Assembly (NCBI GenBank): GCA_040006755.1 | Contig: JBDTWJ010000009.1 | Location: forward strand, 1-46,282 | DNA from: JAENVT01 sp040006755 | GTDB taxonomy: Bacteria > Actinomycetota > Acidimicrobiia > Acidimicrobiales > Ilumatobacteraceae | DNA: 46,282 nt | Direction of reading: 5' to 3' | Shown: piece after piece, positions 1 to 9,238 of the stretch | How positions within the stretch are numbered: the first letter of the stretch is position 1 | Layout of the letters: the number at the start of each line of letters is the position of its first letter | Made by a program: the position numbers and the translations under genes | Notes under the pieces: generated by a model | What the model was told of the DNA's origin: nothing | Database searches by the model: none | Seen by the model: only the letters and a program-made list of their open reading frames with translations

Positions 1-2808
1 GCGCCGCTGTGGTCCATTCGAGCAGGTTGCGGCGAGTGAAGTAGACCCGGCCGAGGGTTCGGACGATGGCGTCGACCATCAGCCACGCTTGGTGGGCCAA
101 CAGAGCGAGACCGAGGCACACGTGCGCGATCGCTATTGCCGTATCGCTGATGACGTTCTGCAGGTGGGTGCGCTTGGAGATGCCTTGGCGTCGCGGCAGC
201 AATTGGACGAGCACGGGCAGCGCGTTAGGGAGGCTCACGCAGGCCAAGGCGAAGACCGTCCACACGCCGCTGGGAACGGAAGGCATTGTCCACGCAGCCA
301 CCAACGTGGCCAGAAGGAACGGCGGTGACAGCGGCGAAGGTTGTCGATCATCTTCCAATGCGCGATGCCGGCGATCGGGTTGCGGCCACGCCTGCCCGTG
401 GCGTCTTTCGCCCGCCCGAGTATCCACGGAAGCAGCTGCCAGTCGCCGCGGGCCCAGCGGTGTTGGCGCGTTGCCGAGACGAGGTAGTTCGACGGGAACT
501 CGTCGAAGAGCTCGACGTCGGTCACCAGACCTGCGCGGGCGAAGACACCTTCGAACAAGTCGTGGCTCAACAACGTGTTGTCTGGTACGCGATCGCGCAT
601 CGATGCATCGAATGCGTCGACGTCGTAGATGCCCTTGCCCGTGAAGCTTCCCTCCTGGAACAGGTCCTGGTACACGTCAGAGACTGCAGACGAGTACGGG
701 TCGATCCCGGCGGATCCGGCGAAGATCCGCTGGAAGATCGATCCACCCTGTTCGGCTGGGAGCGTCGGTGTGATCCGCGGCTGCAGGATGCCGTAACCAT
801 GCAGGACCCGACCTGTGGCACTGTCGAACACCGGCTGGTTGAGTGGATGGGCGATGGTGCCGACCAACCGTCCGACGGCGCCGCGCGGAAGCCGCGTATC
901 GGCATCGAGCGTCACCACGTACCGCACGTCGACCGGTGGGATCGACTCCGGCCGTTCGGTCGTCATGTAGCTGGTCGTCGTCGAGCCCCGCAGCAACGCG
1001 TTCAGCTCCTCGAGCTTGCCTCGCTTGCGCTCCCAACCCATCCAGCGGCGTTCCGCTTCGTTCCAACGGCGTCTCCGGTGCAGCAGCAGGAACCTGTCGC
1101 CGCCACCGGGTGCCTCGCCGTGACGCTCGTTCAGCCGCACGATGGCCGCAGCCGCACTTCCGAGAAGGTCATCGTCCCCGGGTGCCTCCTCGGTGGCGGC
1201 ATCGAGCCAGTCCGACAGCAACGCGAACCGAACGTCGCCCTCGCGGTTGGCGAGAAAGTGAACCTCCAGACCGCTGACGAGGCTCTCTACCTCCGATTCG
1301 TTGGTGAGCAGCATGGGCACGGCCACGAGCGTTCGCATCCGCGTCGGAACGCCATCGTCGAGATCCAACCTCGGGAGTGGTATCGGTCCCAGAATCTGTG
1401 TGACGCTGCGGTTGACGAGGTTGACTGCGAGATCTGATGCCGGCGCGAGTGAGAAGATCGCGACCAAGACGAGACCAATGCCCTCTGCGCCCTGCGACCT
1501 CGACACGATCACAGGTACGAGGACAATCAGCGCTGTCGCCACGATGACAGTGCCGAGGTAACCGGTGGCGGGGAAGCGGACGTAGGCCCGCCGCAACCTG
1601 GCAACGATCGGCACGCGCACGTGCAGCCCGCGTTCAAATGTCGTTCGACCTTCGGAGACGAGGTAGTAGCCGGGATCCTGCTCGCGGACGAGAGACGAGT
1701 CGCGTTGTCGCGCGGCCTCCGCCATGTTCGTCACCATCCGGGCAACTTCCACCTCGTCGAAGTGCGAGCTCCGGGATAGTTCCTCGACGGCCTTGCGGTA
1801 GCTGTTTCTTGTGGCGAAGTCCATGTCGCCGAATGCGCTGTGCTCGTGGAACACGTCGTCGACCAGGCTCACGCTCTCGACGAACTGCGCCCAGTCGAAC
1901 CACGAGATGAGACGCATGCTCGTGATGACGTTGCGCACCGTCACGTTCAACGTGGCTTGGCGTTGATGCTCGAGGCGCACCAGTTCTTCTGCGGTGAGTC
2001 CCTGAGATGCGAGGTGCTCCTCCAGCCAACTCAGGGCTGGGGTCACGGCGGGATCGAGATCGCGCAGGCGCTGAAAGAGTTGGACGCTGGCCGCTGTTGG
2101 GAGCGAGGTGCGCGAGAGCCGACGAAACGCTCGGGCGGCGATCTCCGCACTGTCGGCGCCGAGTGAGAGCACGCCATCGGCGAGTTCGTTGGCAATCTCG
2201 TGCGCTGCGCGTCGCGCGACGATGTCGTCGGCGAGACGGCGCAGGTTCTCGACGAGGAGGATTCGCAGGCTGATGGCGATCGCCCACAGTTCGCCGATCG
2301 TCAACGGAGCGACGTCTTGGTATTCACGCACCATTCGGCGAAGGCTGTCGGGATCGAAACGGCTATCGGTGTGCGCGATGTATGCCCACGCCAACCCGAT
2401 CACCCGCGGGTAACCCTCGAGGTGACCTTCGACCAACTTAGGGAGCTCCCGGTAGTAGTTGGGTGGAAGGTCATCGCGGATCTCGCGGAGTTGCTCGTCG
2501 ACGATAGGGAAGTTGTCGACAAGCCATTCTGCGGCCGGCGTGATCGATCGTTCGTCTTGGATGGCACTGGCGAGAAGGCGGTACGACTCGACCAGGACCT
2601 CGCCGTTCTCGGCAATCCGCGACCTGATTGGTTTCCCCCGCTGCGGCTTGTCGCCGACCTTTTGCGCGGCGGCCAGTGTGCGAGCGTGTTCTTCCAGGCG
2701 CTCGACGCTGAAAAGCTCATCGAGAATCGGCTCACGCAGCTCAGCGCGCGAGCGAGCCCACCTACGATCGCGGGCCAGTGGATCTCGGAGGGGCTGCTTG
2801 GGTCTCAT
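1..2808 (-). CDS. Cyclic beta-glucan synthase, NdvB/ChvB type (frameshifted; 3' end outside window)
   Basis: N-terminal third of a very large membrane glycosyltransferase that, in this family, polymerises glucose from UDP-glucose into cyclic beta-glucans. Residues 99-200 carry the family's conserved region (EQLREIRDDLPPNYYREL, then GLAWAYIAHTDSRFDP and LTIGELWAIAISLRI). Two membrane helices lie at about 415-465. The GT84-like catalytic part follows, with a DAD motif (TLDADTRLP, about 633-641) and QHRWARGDW (782-790). After residue about 825 (IDNLRR) this frame stops matching. The homologous sequence continues in another frame from about 331 down to base 1 (LATLVAAWTMP, then RRQGISKRTHL, then FLARR-type LLAHQAWLMVDAIVRTLG), so a base seems missing near 331-336. 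This is a sequencing error or a disabling mutation. The GH94-like C-terminal half is not in the window. It lies 69 nt after the last dehydrogenase gene and is probably cotranscribed. No strong RBS is visible. Confidence 0.88.
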
Positions 2809-2877
2809 CGGGTCGGTTCGAGGACACTACATCCAGGCTCGGCCGGGCCGAAGATGGCTGGCTCCGGGGTCATCGGT

Positions 2878-3990
2878 TTACGCCGGGACTTCTACCCATT
2901 CCTGGCGCTCGGCTGAACGCTCCGTTGCATCGCAGATCGCCTGTACTCGTCGACCGTGCTCGAAGTCGGGCGACCATGGGCCATCGGGCCACGATCCCAG
3001 GAGCTCTGCGACCTGATTGACGAAGCTTGCGCCGTACCCAACGCCTTGACCGATCGGCCACCAATGCGCCGCGTACGGATGACTGGAGTGCTCGGCTCGG
3101 ATCGTGTGCAGGCCGTAGAGCTTCGGGTCCTCTCCATCGGAGCCGTATCGCAACTCGTTGAGGCGGGCATAGTCGAACACCAGCGTTCCGTGCGTGCCAT
3201 TGACCTCGACGGTCATATCACATGGCCTCCGCACGGCCGTTCTGCCGACTTCGAGCGTTCCTGCCGCACCGGAGTTGAAACGAAGCAGCGCCGACGACGC
3301 TTCATCGACCAAAACCGGACGCGGGCCATGCGGAGTAGATCGCTCGCGGGTGAACGTGCTCGACTGCGCGCTGACGCGTGTTACATCACCGACCATCCAC
3401 AACGCCATGTCGAACAGGTGGCAACCGAGGTCGGCGATCGTCGTCCCGCCAATCGCCGGGTCGAAGCGCCAGTCGAACGGAATGTGTGGATCGGCGAACT
3501 CATCGGACATCCAATTGGCCCTCCACAGCAGTACGTCGCCGACAGCGCCGTCCTTGATCATCTGTTGCATGAGGGCCAGTGCGGGCAGGCGGCGGTAGTT
3601 GAAACCGACCGCGTTGAGCACTCCAGATGATGTCACGGCTTCTGCAACCATGACCGCGTCGGCATAGCTCGCGGTCAGCGGCTTCTCGCACAGGATTGCC
3701 TTTCCGGCCGCCGCGGCAGCCACGGCGATCTCGGCGTGTGTCCCTGGAGGTGTGCAGATGTCGATGATGTCAATGGTCGGATCATCAACAAGGCTGCGCC
3801 AGTCGGTGGTGAACGACGGGATCTCGTAAGCGTGCGCAGCCGCCTCTACCAGAGCAGCATCCCTGCCGGAGATCGCGGCCACCACCGGCCGCACCGGAAG
3901 TGCGTAGAGCATCGGCGCGACACGGTAGCCATAGCTGTGGGCTCTGCCCATCATTCCGTACCCGACGACGCCGACGCGAACCTCGCTCAC
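2878..3990 (-). CDS. Gfo/Idh/MocA-family NAD(P)-dependent oxidoreductase
   Basis: 370 aa, the usual family length. An N-terminal Rossmann fold begins with GVVGYGMMGRAH (residues 7-18). The CEKPLT motif (101-106) holds the lysine that contacts substrate and cofactor. The C-terminal beta-sheet domain includes IADLGCHLFDM (about 185-195), where the His and Asp match the catalytic region of family members. These enzymes oxidise a sugar, inositol or sugar-acid hydroxyl. The exact substrate cannot be read from the sequence. Its start overlaps the end of the upstream dehydrogenase gene by 4 nt (ATGA), so the two are translationally coupled and may act in sequence on the same imported carbohydrate. 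Confidence 0.93.
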   Translation of the reverse strand: MSEVRVGVVGYGMMGRAHSYGYRVAPMLYALPVRPVVAAISGRDAALVEAAAHAYEIPSFTTDWRSLVDDPTIDIIDICTPPGTHAEIAVAAAAAGKAILCEKPLTASYADAVMVAEAVTSSGVLNAVGFNYRRLPALALMQQMIKDGAVGDVLLWRANWMSDEFADPHIPFDWRFDPAIGGTTIADLGCHLFDMALWMVGDVTRVSAQSSTFTRERSTPHGPRPVLVDEASSALLRFNSGAAGTLEVGRTAVRRPCDMTVEVNGTHGTLVFDYARLNELRYGSDGEDPKLYGLHTIRAEHSSHPYAAHWWPIGQGVGYGASFVNQVAELLGSWPDGPWSPDFEHGRRVQAICDATERSAERQEWVEVPA

Positions 3991-5093
3991 GAGATGTCGC
4001 TTGGATGATCGATCGGAGCTCCGGTCTGGAAGCTTCGAATGATGGATTGACAGATAGCTATGTCATGCATCGCGTCCTCTGCATCGGTCATCGGTACACG
4101 ACCGGTGACGACACACGAATGGAATGCGAGCAGCTCCGCCTTGAATGCGCTGTCGTACGAGGTGATCTCCTCCGATCGCCACGAGCGCGCCGAGCCGTGG
4201 TCGCCGCCTTCGACTTCCAGCAAGGTCGGGGCGCTGCGCAGGAACGGTGACGGGAAGTTGAGGGTCACTCGCTTGTCGGGTCCGTAGCACGCGAACTCCA
4301 TCTTGTAGTTCGTGAAGCCGGGCAGGTCGAGCCACTGAATGGAGACCGGCAAGTTACCGAAGCGAAGGATCGCCGTGAGACTTGTCGGCTGCAGGTCGAC
4401 GTAGTCGAGGCGATCGGGTTCGCCCAGCACGGCGCGGACCGTGTTGAGCTCATGGACCAGGCTGTCGACCAACACGAGGTGGTACGTCCTGCGCAGAAAC
4501 TCATCGGCTTCTCCGATCGCTGTCGTGATGCTCGCTGCCGTGGCTGCCTGCCAGCGTTGGATGGCGTCGGAAGGCACCGGCGCGACCGGAGCAAGGGAAT
4601 AGTGGCTCACGTACGGAAGGAACGGTGCCTCGAAGGTGGTGACACGCAGCAGCCTGGGATCGCTGATCGAGGCGACCTCGTCGCGGAAACGGTCGAACGC
4701 CGGGTCGTAACGCTTGGGATACGCAACCATCAACACGACCGACGCCTTGTTGGCCGCGTCACGCATCTGCTTGCCTTCCGTCACCGAGAAGCACATCGGC
4801 TTCTCGACCAAGACGTGCTTGCCCGCTTGCGCAGCTGCGACGGCGATCTCGCAATGACTCCCCGACGTGAGGATCAACACGACATCGACGGAAGCTTCTG
4901 TCAGCAGCGAGCGCCAGTCCGTGAACACCGTCGGGATCGAGTACGTCGCCGCGTTGACCGCTGCGTTCTCCGGAGCGATGTCGCACAGCGCGACGACGTC
5001 GAAGTGATCAGCAAGCTCGCGCAAGTAGTGGAGATGCATCACCTGGGCGATGATCCCTGCACCGACCACACCGACCTTCAGACGCTGTGTCAT
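3987..5093 (-). CDS. Gfo/Idh/MocA-family oxidoreductase (second paralogue)
   Basis: 368 aa. The NAD(P)-binding motif VGVVGAGIIAQVMH sits at the N-terminus and VEKPMCF at about 96-102 supplies the family lysine. The second domain has LVDSLVHELNTVRAVLG where relatives carry the D-x-x-x-H signature, so Asp and His are kept but the surrounding GG..DLG pattern is not. The protein differs strongly from its neighbour and is not a recent duplicate. It overlaps the next gene (2878-3990) by 4 nt and the preceding alcohol dehydrogenase by 4 nt, inside the sugar polycistron. Probable role: a second oxidation or a C-epimerisation step on the same sugar. Substrate unknown. Confidence 0.92.
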   Translation of the reverse strand: MTQRLKVGVVGAGIIAQVMHLHYLRELADHFDVVALCDIAPENAAVNAATYSIPTVFTDWRSLLTEASVDVVLILTSGSHCEIAVAAAQAGKHVLVEKPMCFSVTEGKQMRDAANKASVVLMVAYPKRYDPAFDRFRDEVASISDPRLLRVTTFEAPFLPYVSHYSLAPVAPVPSDAIQRWQAATAASITTAIGEADEFLRRTYHLVLVDSLVHELNTVRAVLGEPDRLDYVDLQPTSLTAILRFGNLPVSIQWLDLPGFTNYKMEFACYGPDKRVTLNFPSPFLRSAPTLLEVEGGDHGSARSWRSEEITSYDSAFKAELLAFHSCVVTGRVPMTDAEDAMHDIAICQSIIRSFQTGAPIDHPSDIS

Positions 5094-6256
5094 AGACGTG
5101 CGTGTGTCAATGGAAGACGCGGATCGACCGCAACCTGCATCGCTTCTCCCGACTGGGCGAGCATGACCGCTTCGTGAGCGCGGTCCATGGGAAGGATGTG
5201 AGTCGTGATACTGGTCAGTGGATAGCGATCGAGGTTGGCCGCCATCAGGCGCATCGATGGCTCGTATTCGGTCGCCAACTCGCCGCCGATACCCAGCACC
5301 GCGACGTTGCGAGTGCAGATGTCGGAGTTGGGATTCATCTGCACGGGTCCCATGTCGACGAACGCGCCCGCTTCGACGACGACACCACCTGTGCGAACGA
5401 CCTTGAGAGCTTCAGTGAACGTCGACGGCACCCCGCTGCAGTCCAGGACGAGATCGACACCGCGGCCGTGGGTCGCGTCGAGGATTGCTTCGCTCCTCTG
5501 GGTCGCGTCGGTATCGCTGGCGTTCAACGCCAGATCGACTCCGAACTTGTCGGCGAATTGAAGTCGGCCTTCCAACACATCGGTGGCGATCACCATTCCC
5601 GCACCGAGCATGCGGCTCTTGATCAAGTGACACAGACCCAGGGGACCGGTGCCCAACACCGCGACGGAGAATCCCGATCGTGATCCGCCCTGCAGGCCGA
5701 GAACGGCAATGCCCTTGTCGACGCCATGGGTCACGGCCATCACCTCGGTGATGACGGCAACCTCGTCGGGCAGGTCCTCCGGCACCCGGAAGATCGGCGT
5801 GCGCGGCAGCAGATACATGTACTGCGACCAACCGCCGAACAGGCTGGGATACCTGCCGACGTTGAGGCTGTTTCCGTAGTCCTCGAGGTGTTGGCAGAAG
5901 TAGTAGGGATAGCTGTTGAGGCAGTAGTAGCAACTCCCGCACGGCACGTTCGCACCTGGGACGACCCGGTCACCTTCCTTCAAGGCGACGCCGTTGGTGT
6001 CGAAGGCTTGTCCGCCGGTCGCGACGACCGTCCCGACGTTCTCGTGCCCGCAGATCAATGGATACTCGAGGTCACGTTCGTGCGCGGTCCCTGCGTATTG
6101 CTTGGACTCACCTCGGAACGTGTGCTTGTCTGTGCCGCAGATGCCCGACAGATGCATAGCGATCACGACGACGCCAGGCTCCGGATTCGGAACATCGAAC
6201 TCGCGTATCGCGATCCGCCCCGGCGCTTCCATCACGGCAGCATGTGAGGTCGTCAT
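5090..6256 (-). CDS. Zinc-dependent medium-chain alcohol/polyol dehydrogenase
   Basis: 388 aa from the ATG at 6256. The open frame extends further upstream, but that part is antisense to the next gene. The chosen ATG has a purine-rich RBS (AAGGGTGAAGA) and forms an ATGA overlap with the isomerase gene. Catalytic zinc ligands are Cys40 in SGICGTDKH and His-Glu in CGHENVG (about 69-75). A structural-zinc cysteine cluster lies at 106-121 (CGSCYYC, then C121, with one residue more than the usual spacing before the last Cys). The Rossmann motif is VLGTGPLGLCHL. The family oxidises secondary alcohols of sugars and polyols with NAD(P). Position in the operon suggests a sugar or polyol substrate. Confidence 0.93.
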   Translation of the reverse strand: MTTSHAAVMEAPGRIAIREFDVPNPEPGVVVIAMHLSGICGTDKHTFRGESKQYAGTAHERDLEYPLICGHENVGTVVATGGQAFDTNGVALKEGDRVVPGANVPCGSCYYCLNSYPYYFCQHLEDYGNSLNVGRYPSLFGGWSQYMYLLPRTPIFRVPEDLPDEVAVITEVMAVTHGVDKGIAVLGLQGGSRSGFSVAVLGTGPLGLCHLIKSRMLGAGMVIATDVLEGRLQFADKFGVDLALNASDTDATQRSEAILDATHGRGVDLVLDCSGVPSTFTEALKVVRTGGVVVEAGAFVDMGPVQMNPNSDICTRNVAVLGIGGELATEYEPSMRLMAANLDRYPLTSITTHILPMDRAHEAVMLAQSGEAMQVAVDPRLPLTHARL

Positions 6257-7251
6257 GTGTTCTTCACCCTTCTTGCTGGAACTTCCGTCTTGGCGAGATT
6301 GATGGCCTCGTTCAGCAGGCGCGCCGCCTCGGGCACGCCGACCGACGCGGGCACGAAGGGATCCTCGTGCTCGATCGAGATCACGGTCGCGGGCGATGCG
6401 GCAAGCCGGTCCACAAGGCCGGTCCACCACGCCAGGTCATGACCTCGACCCGGAACCGAGAAGTTCCACGGCATCGATTCGGGGGAGGTCGGCCAGCGGT
6501 GATCGAGCACACCGTTCAGGGCGAGGTTCTGCTCGTTGAACGTGGTGTCCTTGCCGTGGATGTGGCCGACGCGATCACCGATGCGTTCGGCGACGAGATG
6601 CCCATCCATTCCCATCCAGAAGAAGTGGCTTGGGTCAAAGTTTGCCGCGAGTGAGGGGCCGAGCGCGATGAAGTCCTCGAAAGTCGCGACGTTGTAGACG
6701 GCAGTCCCCGGATGGAGTTCGATGCAGACCAGGAGGTCCGGGTTCTCGGCGCGAGCAAAAGCTGCAAGTTCGCTCCAGTAGGGCGCGACGACGTCAGTCC
6801 ATTGGCGGTCATGGATTCCTTCGAGATACGGCAACCATCCACCGGCACCGAAGTGGGGAGTGCTGTCTGTCGCGCTGCCGCCGGGGCAGCCGGCCATCGC
6901 CACCACCCGGTCGCCGCCGAGTTCTGTTGCCAGCCGTATTGCATTGCGAAGTGCTTGGTCGTGTTGTTTGGCGAGTTCGGCGTCGGGGTGAACAGGGTTG
7001 CCCCACGCGTTGATTGCGTCGAGGCGGATGTCGTAGCGATCGAGCAGACCGAGCCATTCGCGGCGGGACTGTTCGCTGGCGAGCAGCGCGTCGACATCGC
7101 AATGAGGATTCGGTGCATACCCACCGGCGCCGACCTCGATCATCGACACGTCGGGCGCTTGCGCTGACAGAAATTGCAGAGTGGCCTCGAGGCTGAGGTC
7201 GACGAAAGCCTCGAGGACCACTCCGATCCTGAAGTCTTCAGTTGTGAGCAT
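6253..7251 (-). CDS. Sugar phosphate isomerase/epimerase family TIM-barrel protein
   Basis: 332 aa, a xylose-isomerase-like (AP_endonuc_2) barrel. Recognisable strands and metal ligands include MIEVGAGGY (about 35-43), LDAINAWGNPVHPD, CIELHPGTAVYN (Glu ligand), ANFDPSHFFWMG (Asp/His ligands), GHIHGKDTTF (His) and VISIEHEDPF (final Glu). These are typical of enzymes that isomerise, epimerise or dehydrate sugars and inosose derivatives with a divalent metal. It lies 20 nt after the ABC ATPase gene and overlaps the alcohol dehydrogenase by 4 nt. No strong RBS precedes its ATG. Substrate cannot be assigned. Confidence 0.9.
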   Translation of the reverse strand: MLTTEDFRIGVVLEAFVDLSLEATLQFLSAQAPDVSMIEVGAGGYAPNPHCDVDALLASEQSRREWLGLLDRYDIRLDAINAWGNPVHPDAELAKQHDQALRNAIRLATELGGDRVVAMAGCPGGSATDSTPHFGAGGWLPYLEGIHDRQWTDVVAPYWSELAAFARAENPDLLVCIELHPGTAVYNVATFEDFIALGPSLAANFDPSHFFWMGMDGHLVAERIGDRVGHIHGKDTTFNEQNLALNGVLDHRWPTSPESMPWNFSVPGRGHDLAWWTGLVDRLAASPATVISIEHEDPFVPASVGVPEAARLLNEAINLAKTEVPARRVKNT

Positions 7252-7271
7252 GATCAGATACCAGCGGCTTC

Positions 7272-8081
7272 CTAGGCACCCGGTGCGCCAGCGTTGGGTC
7301 GGTTCAGTTCGTGCGCGAGCGTTGCAAGCTCGTCGCCACCGGCCATCTCTCTGATGAGTTGGTCGACAGTGATCTCGCTGCGCCGGGCGTCGAGGCTCGT
7401 CCTGCCCAACGTCAGCACCGTGAAGTGATCACCGATCAGGAAGGCATGGTGGGGGTTGTGAGTGATGAACACCACACCGATCCCGGCGCCTCGCGCATTG
7501 TCGATGTACTTCAGCACGACGCCCGACTGCTTGACGCCGAGCGCAGCGGTGGGCTCGTCGAGAATGAGCACCCGCGCGCCGAAGTACACGGCGCGGGCGA
7601 TCGCTACACATTGACGCTGGCCACCTGACAACGTCGCGAGCGGTTGGTTGACATCGGCGAGGTGGATTCCAAGCTTGGCCAGCTGCTCCGACGTCGTCGC
7701 GCGCATGCGCGCAATGTCGAGCGGCTTGAAGACGGGCACCGGTTTGCGAATCTCGGAGCCGAGGAAGAAGTTTCGCCAGGTCTCCATCAGGTCGACGACC
7801 GCGAGGTCTTGATACACCGTGGCAATCCCTGCATTCAGCGCATCTCGTGGCGAACCGAAGTCAGTCACTTCGCCGTCGATCTTCATCACGCCTGCATCGG
7901 GCCGGATCAGCCCGGAGATGATCTTGATGAGGGTCGACTTGCCGGCACCGTTGTCGCCCAGCACGCAGGTGACCTCGCCGGCCCGAACGGTGAGATCGAC
8001 GTCGATGAGCGCGCGGATGTGCGTGTACGACTTGGTGATGCCCGTCATCTCGATGAGCGGCTTCGTCGTTGACGCGGTCAT
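7272..8081 (-). CDS. Sugar ABC transporter ATP-binding protein (single-domain, FrcA-like)
   Basis: 269 aa from the ATG at 8081, which forms an ATGA overlap with the permease gene; a longer frame upstream is antisense coding. Walker A GDNGAGKST (42-50), Q-loop TVYQDLAV (about 88-95), signature LSGGQRQ (151-157), Walker B VLILDEPT (171-178) and H-loop FITHNPHH are all intact. RbsA/XylG proteins carry two ATPase domains in tandem. This one has a single domain, as in fructose-type FrcA transporters, and would act as a homodimer at the cytoplasmic face. It energises the permease just upstream. Confidence 0.93.
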   Translation of the reverse strand: MTASTTKPLIEMTGITKSYTHIRALIDVDLTVRAGEVTCVLGDNGAGKSTLIKIISGLIRPDAGVMKIDGEVTDFGSPRDALNAGIATVYQDLAVVDLMETWRNFFLGSEIRKPVPVFKPLDIARMRATTSEQLAKLGIHLADVNQPLATLSGGQRQCVAIARAVYFGARVLILDEPTAALGVKQSGVVLKYIDNARGAGIGVVFITHNPHHAFLIGDHFTVLTLGRTSLDARRSEITVDQLIREMAGGDELATLAHELNRPNAGAPGA

Positions 8082-9145
8082 CGTTGGATCCGAGCCGACA
8101 TCTGCTTGACCTTCAGGTTCAACAACACGGCACCGAGGAGCATGACCCCCAGGAAGAACCGGAACCAGTTGGGATCCCATCCGGCATACACGATGCCCTG
8201 CACCGTCATGCCGTAGATGAACGCTCCGATTGCTGACCCGATCGCCGATCCGGATCCTCCGGTGAGGGCACACCCGCCGACGACTGCGGCGATGATGTAA
8301 AGGAACTCACCACCGATCCCGGACCCTGCTTGGACTGACTTGTACGCGGACAGTTGGTGCATCGCGTAGAACCACGCCGAGAACCCGACGAACATGAACA
8401 GCCCGATCTTCACCCATTTGGTCGGCACGCCGACCGCGCGAGCGCTTGCCGCGTTGCCGCCAGAGGCAAGGATCCAGTTGCCGGTACGCGTGCGCAGCAG
8501 GATGTAGGTGGCAATCGCGACCAGTATCAGCCACCACAAGATCAGGATGCTGAACTGTGGGCCACCCCTGCCACCCAGGTGCAGCCTGTAGGCGAAGAAG
8601 CCCCGAATGATGCTGTAACCCGCCTCGCCCGACACATCTGATGTCGCGACGGTGTTGGTCACCAGCTTGTTGAATCCGAGGTTCAGGCCGAACAGCATGA
8701 AGAGTGCGCTGAGGGTGATCAAGAAACTCGGAATACCTGTCTTGGTGACCAGCCAGCCGTTGAAGAACCCGATCAACAAACTGATTCCCAACGCCAGCGC
8801 CATGGCGACGAACAGGTTCAGGCCGACGTGCACGGCGAGGATCGATGTGCTCATCGACGCGGTGACCACGGCGACGCCGGACGACAAGTCGAACTCGCCG
8901 CCGATCATCAACAAAGCGACACTGACAGCCATCACGCCGATCGTTGCGCTCTGATAGAGCACCGTCGCCATTGCCGCAGATGAACGAAACGGTGGCGCAA
9001 CGATCCAGAAGAAGATGAAGATCGCGACCGCCGCGACCAGCGCACTGAGTTCAGGCCTGGTCAGTATCAGTTTCAATATCGATGCGGCCTGCGGCTTGCT
9101 TGGTGCGGGTACAGCCGCTGCCGACTCAATTTCTTGAACTGTCAC
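8078..9145 (-). CDS. Sugar ABC transporter permease (RbsC/FrcC-like)
   Basis: 355 aa polytopic membrane protein of the BPD_transp_2 (ribose/xylose/fructose) class with roughly eight to ten hydrophobic helices. Segments seen include LVAAVAIFIFFWIVAPPF, SVALLMIGGEFDLSSGVAVV (the family's conserved GGxDLSVG-like stretch), FLITLSALFMLFGLNL and a C-terminal FFLGVMLLGAVLLNLKV. The region SGSAIGSAIGAFIYGM is the probable contact loop for the ATPase. It is separated from the upstream binding-protein gene by 93 nt containing a strong hairpin, and overlaps the ATPase gene by 4 nt. Confidence 0.93.
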   Translation of the reverse strand: MTVQEIESAAAVPAPSKPQAASILKLILTRPELSALVAAVAIFIFFWIVAPPFRSSAAMATVLYQSATIGVMAVSVALLMIGGEFDLSSGVAVVTASMSTSILAVHVGLNLFVAMALALGISLLIGFFNGWLVTKTGIPSFLITLSALFMLFGLNLGFNKLVTNTVATSDVSGEAGYSIIRGFFAYRLHLGGRGGPQFSILILWWLILVAIATYILLRTRTGNWILASGGNAASARAVGVPTKWVKIGLFMFVGFSAWFYAMHQLSAYKSVQAGSGIGGEFLYIIAAVVGGCALTGGSGSAIGSAIGAFIYGMTVQGIVYAGWDPNWFRFFLGVMLLGAVLLNLKVKQMSARIQR

Positions 9146-9187
9146 ACATGCTCCAATGTTTGCAATTCAACGATGGCAGACGTGAAT

Positions 9188-9215
9188 GCTCGGGGGCCGC
9201 GTACGGCCCCCGAGC
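9188..9215 (-). terminator. GC-rich hairpin between binding-protein and permease genes
   Basis: Perfect inverted repeat: arms 9188-9199 and 9204-9215 (12 bp, GCTCGGGGGCCG and its complement) with a 4-nt loop. No T-run follows on the minus strand, so it is not a canonical intrinsic terminator. Placed directly after the solute-binding-protein gene and before the permease, it fits the known arrangement in which a stem-loop protects the upstream mRNA or attenuates transcription so that binding protein exceeds membrane components. Confidence 0.7.
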
Positions 9216-9238
9216 GTCACTCATGTACGGAGCTGTTC

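Noticed and set aside
286..1437. 383-codon plus-strand frame opposite the glucan synthase gene
   Set aside because: Antisense to conserved NdvB-type coding sequence; its translation is Arg/His-rich with no family motif.
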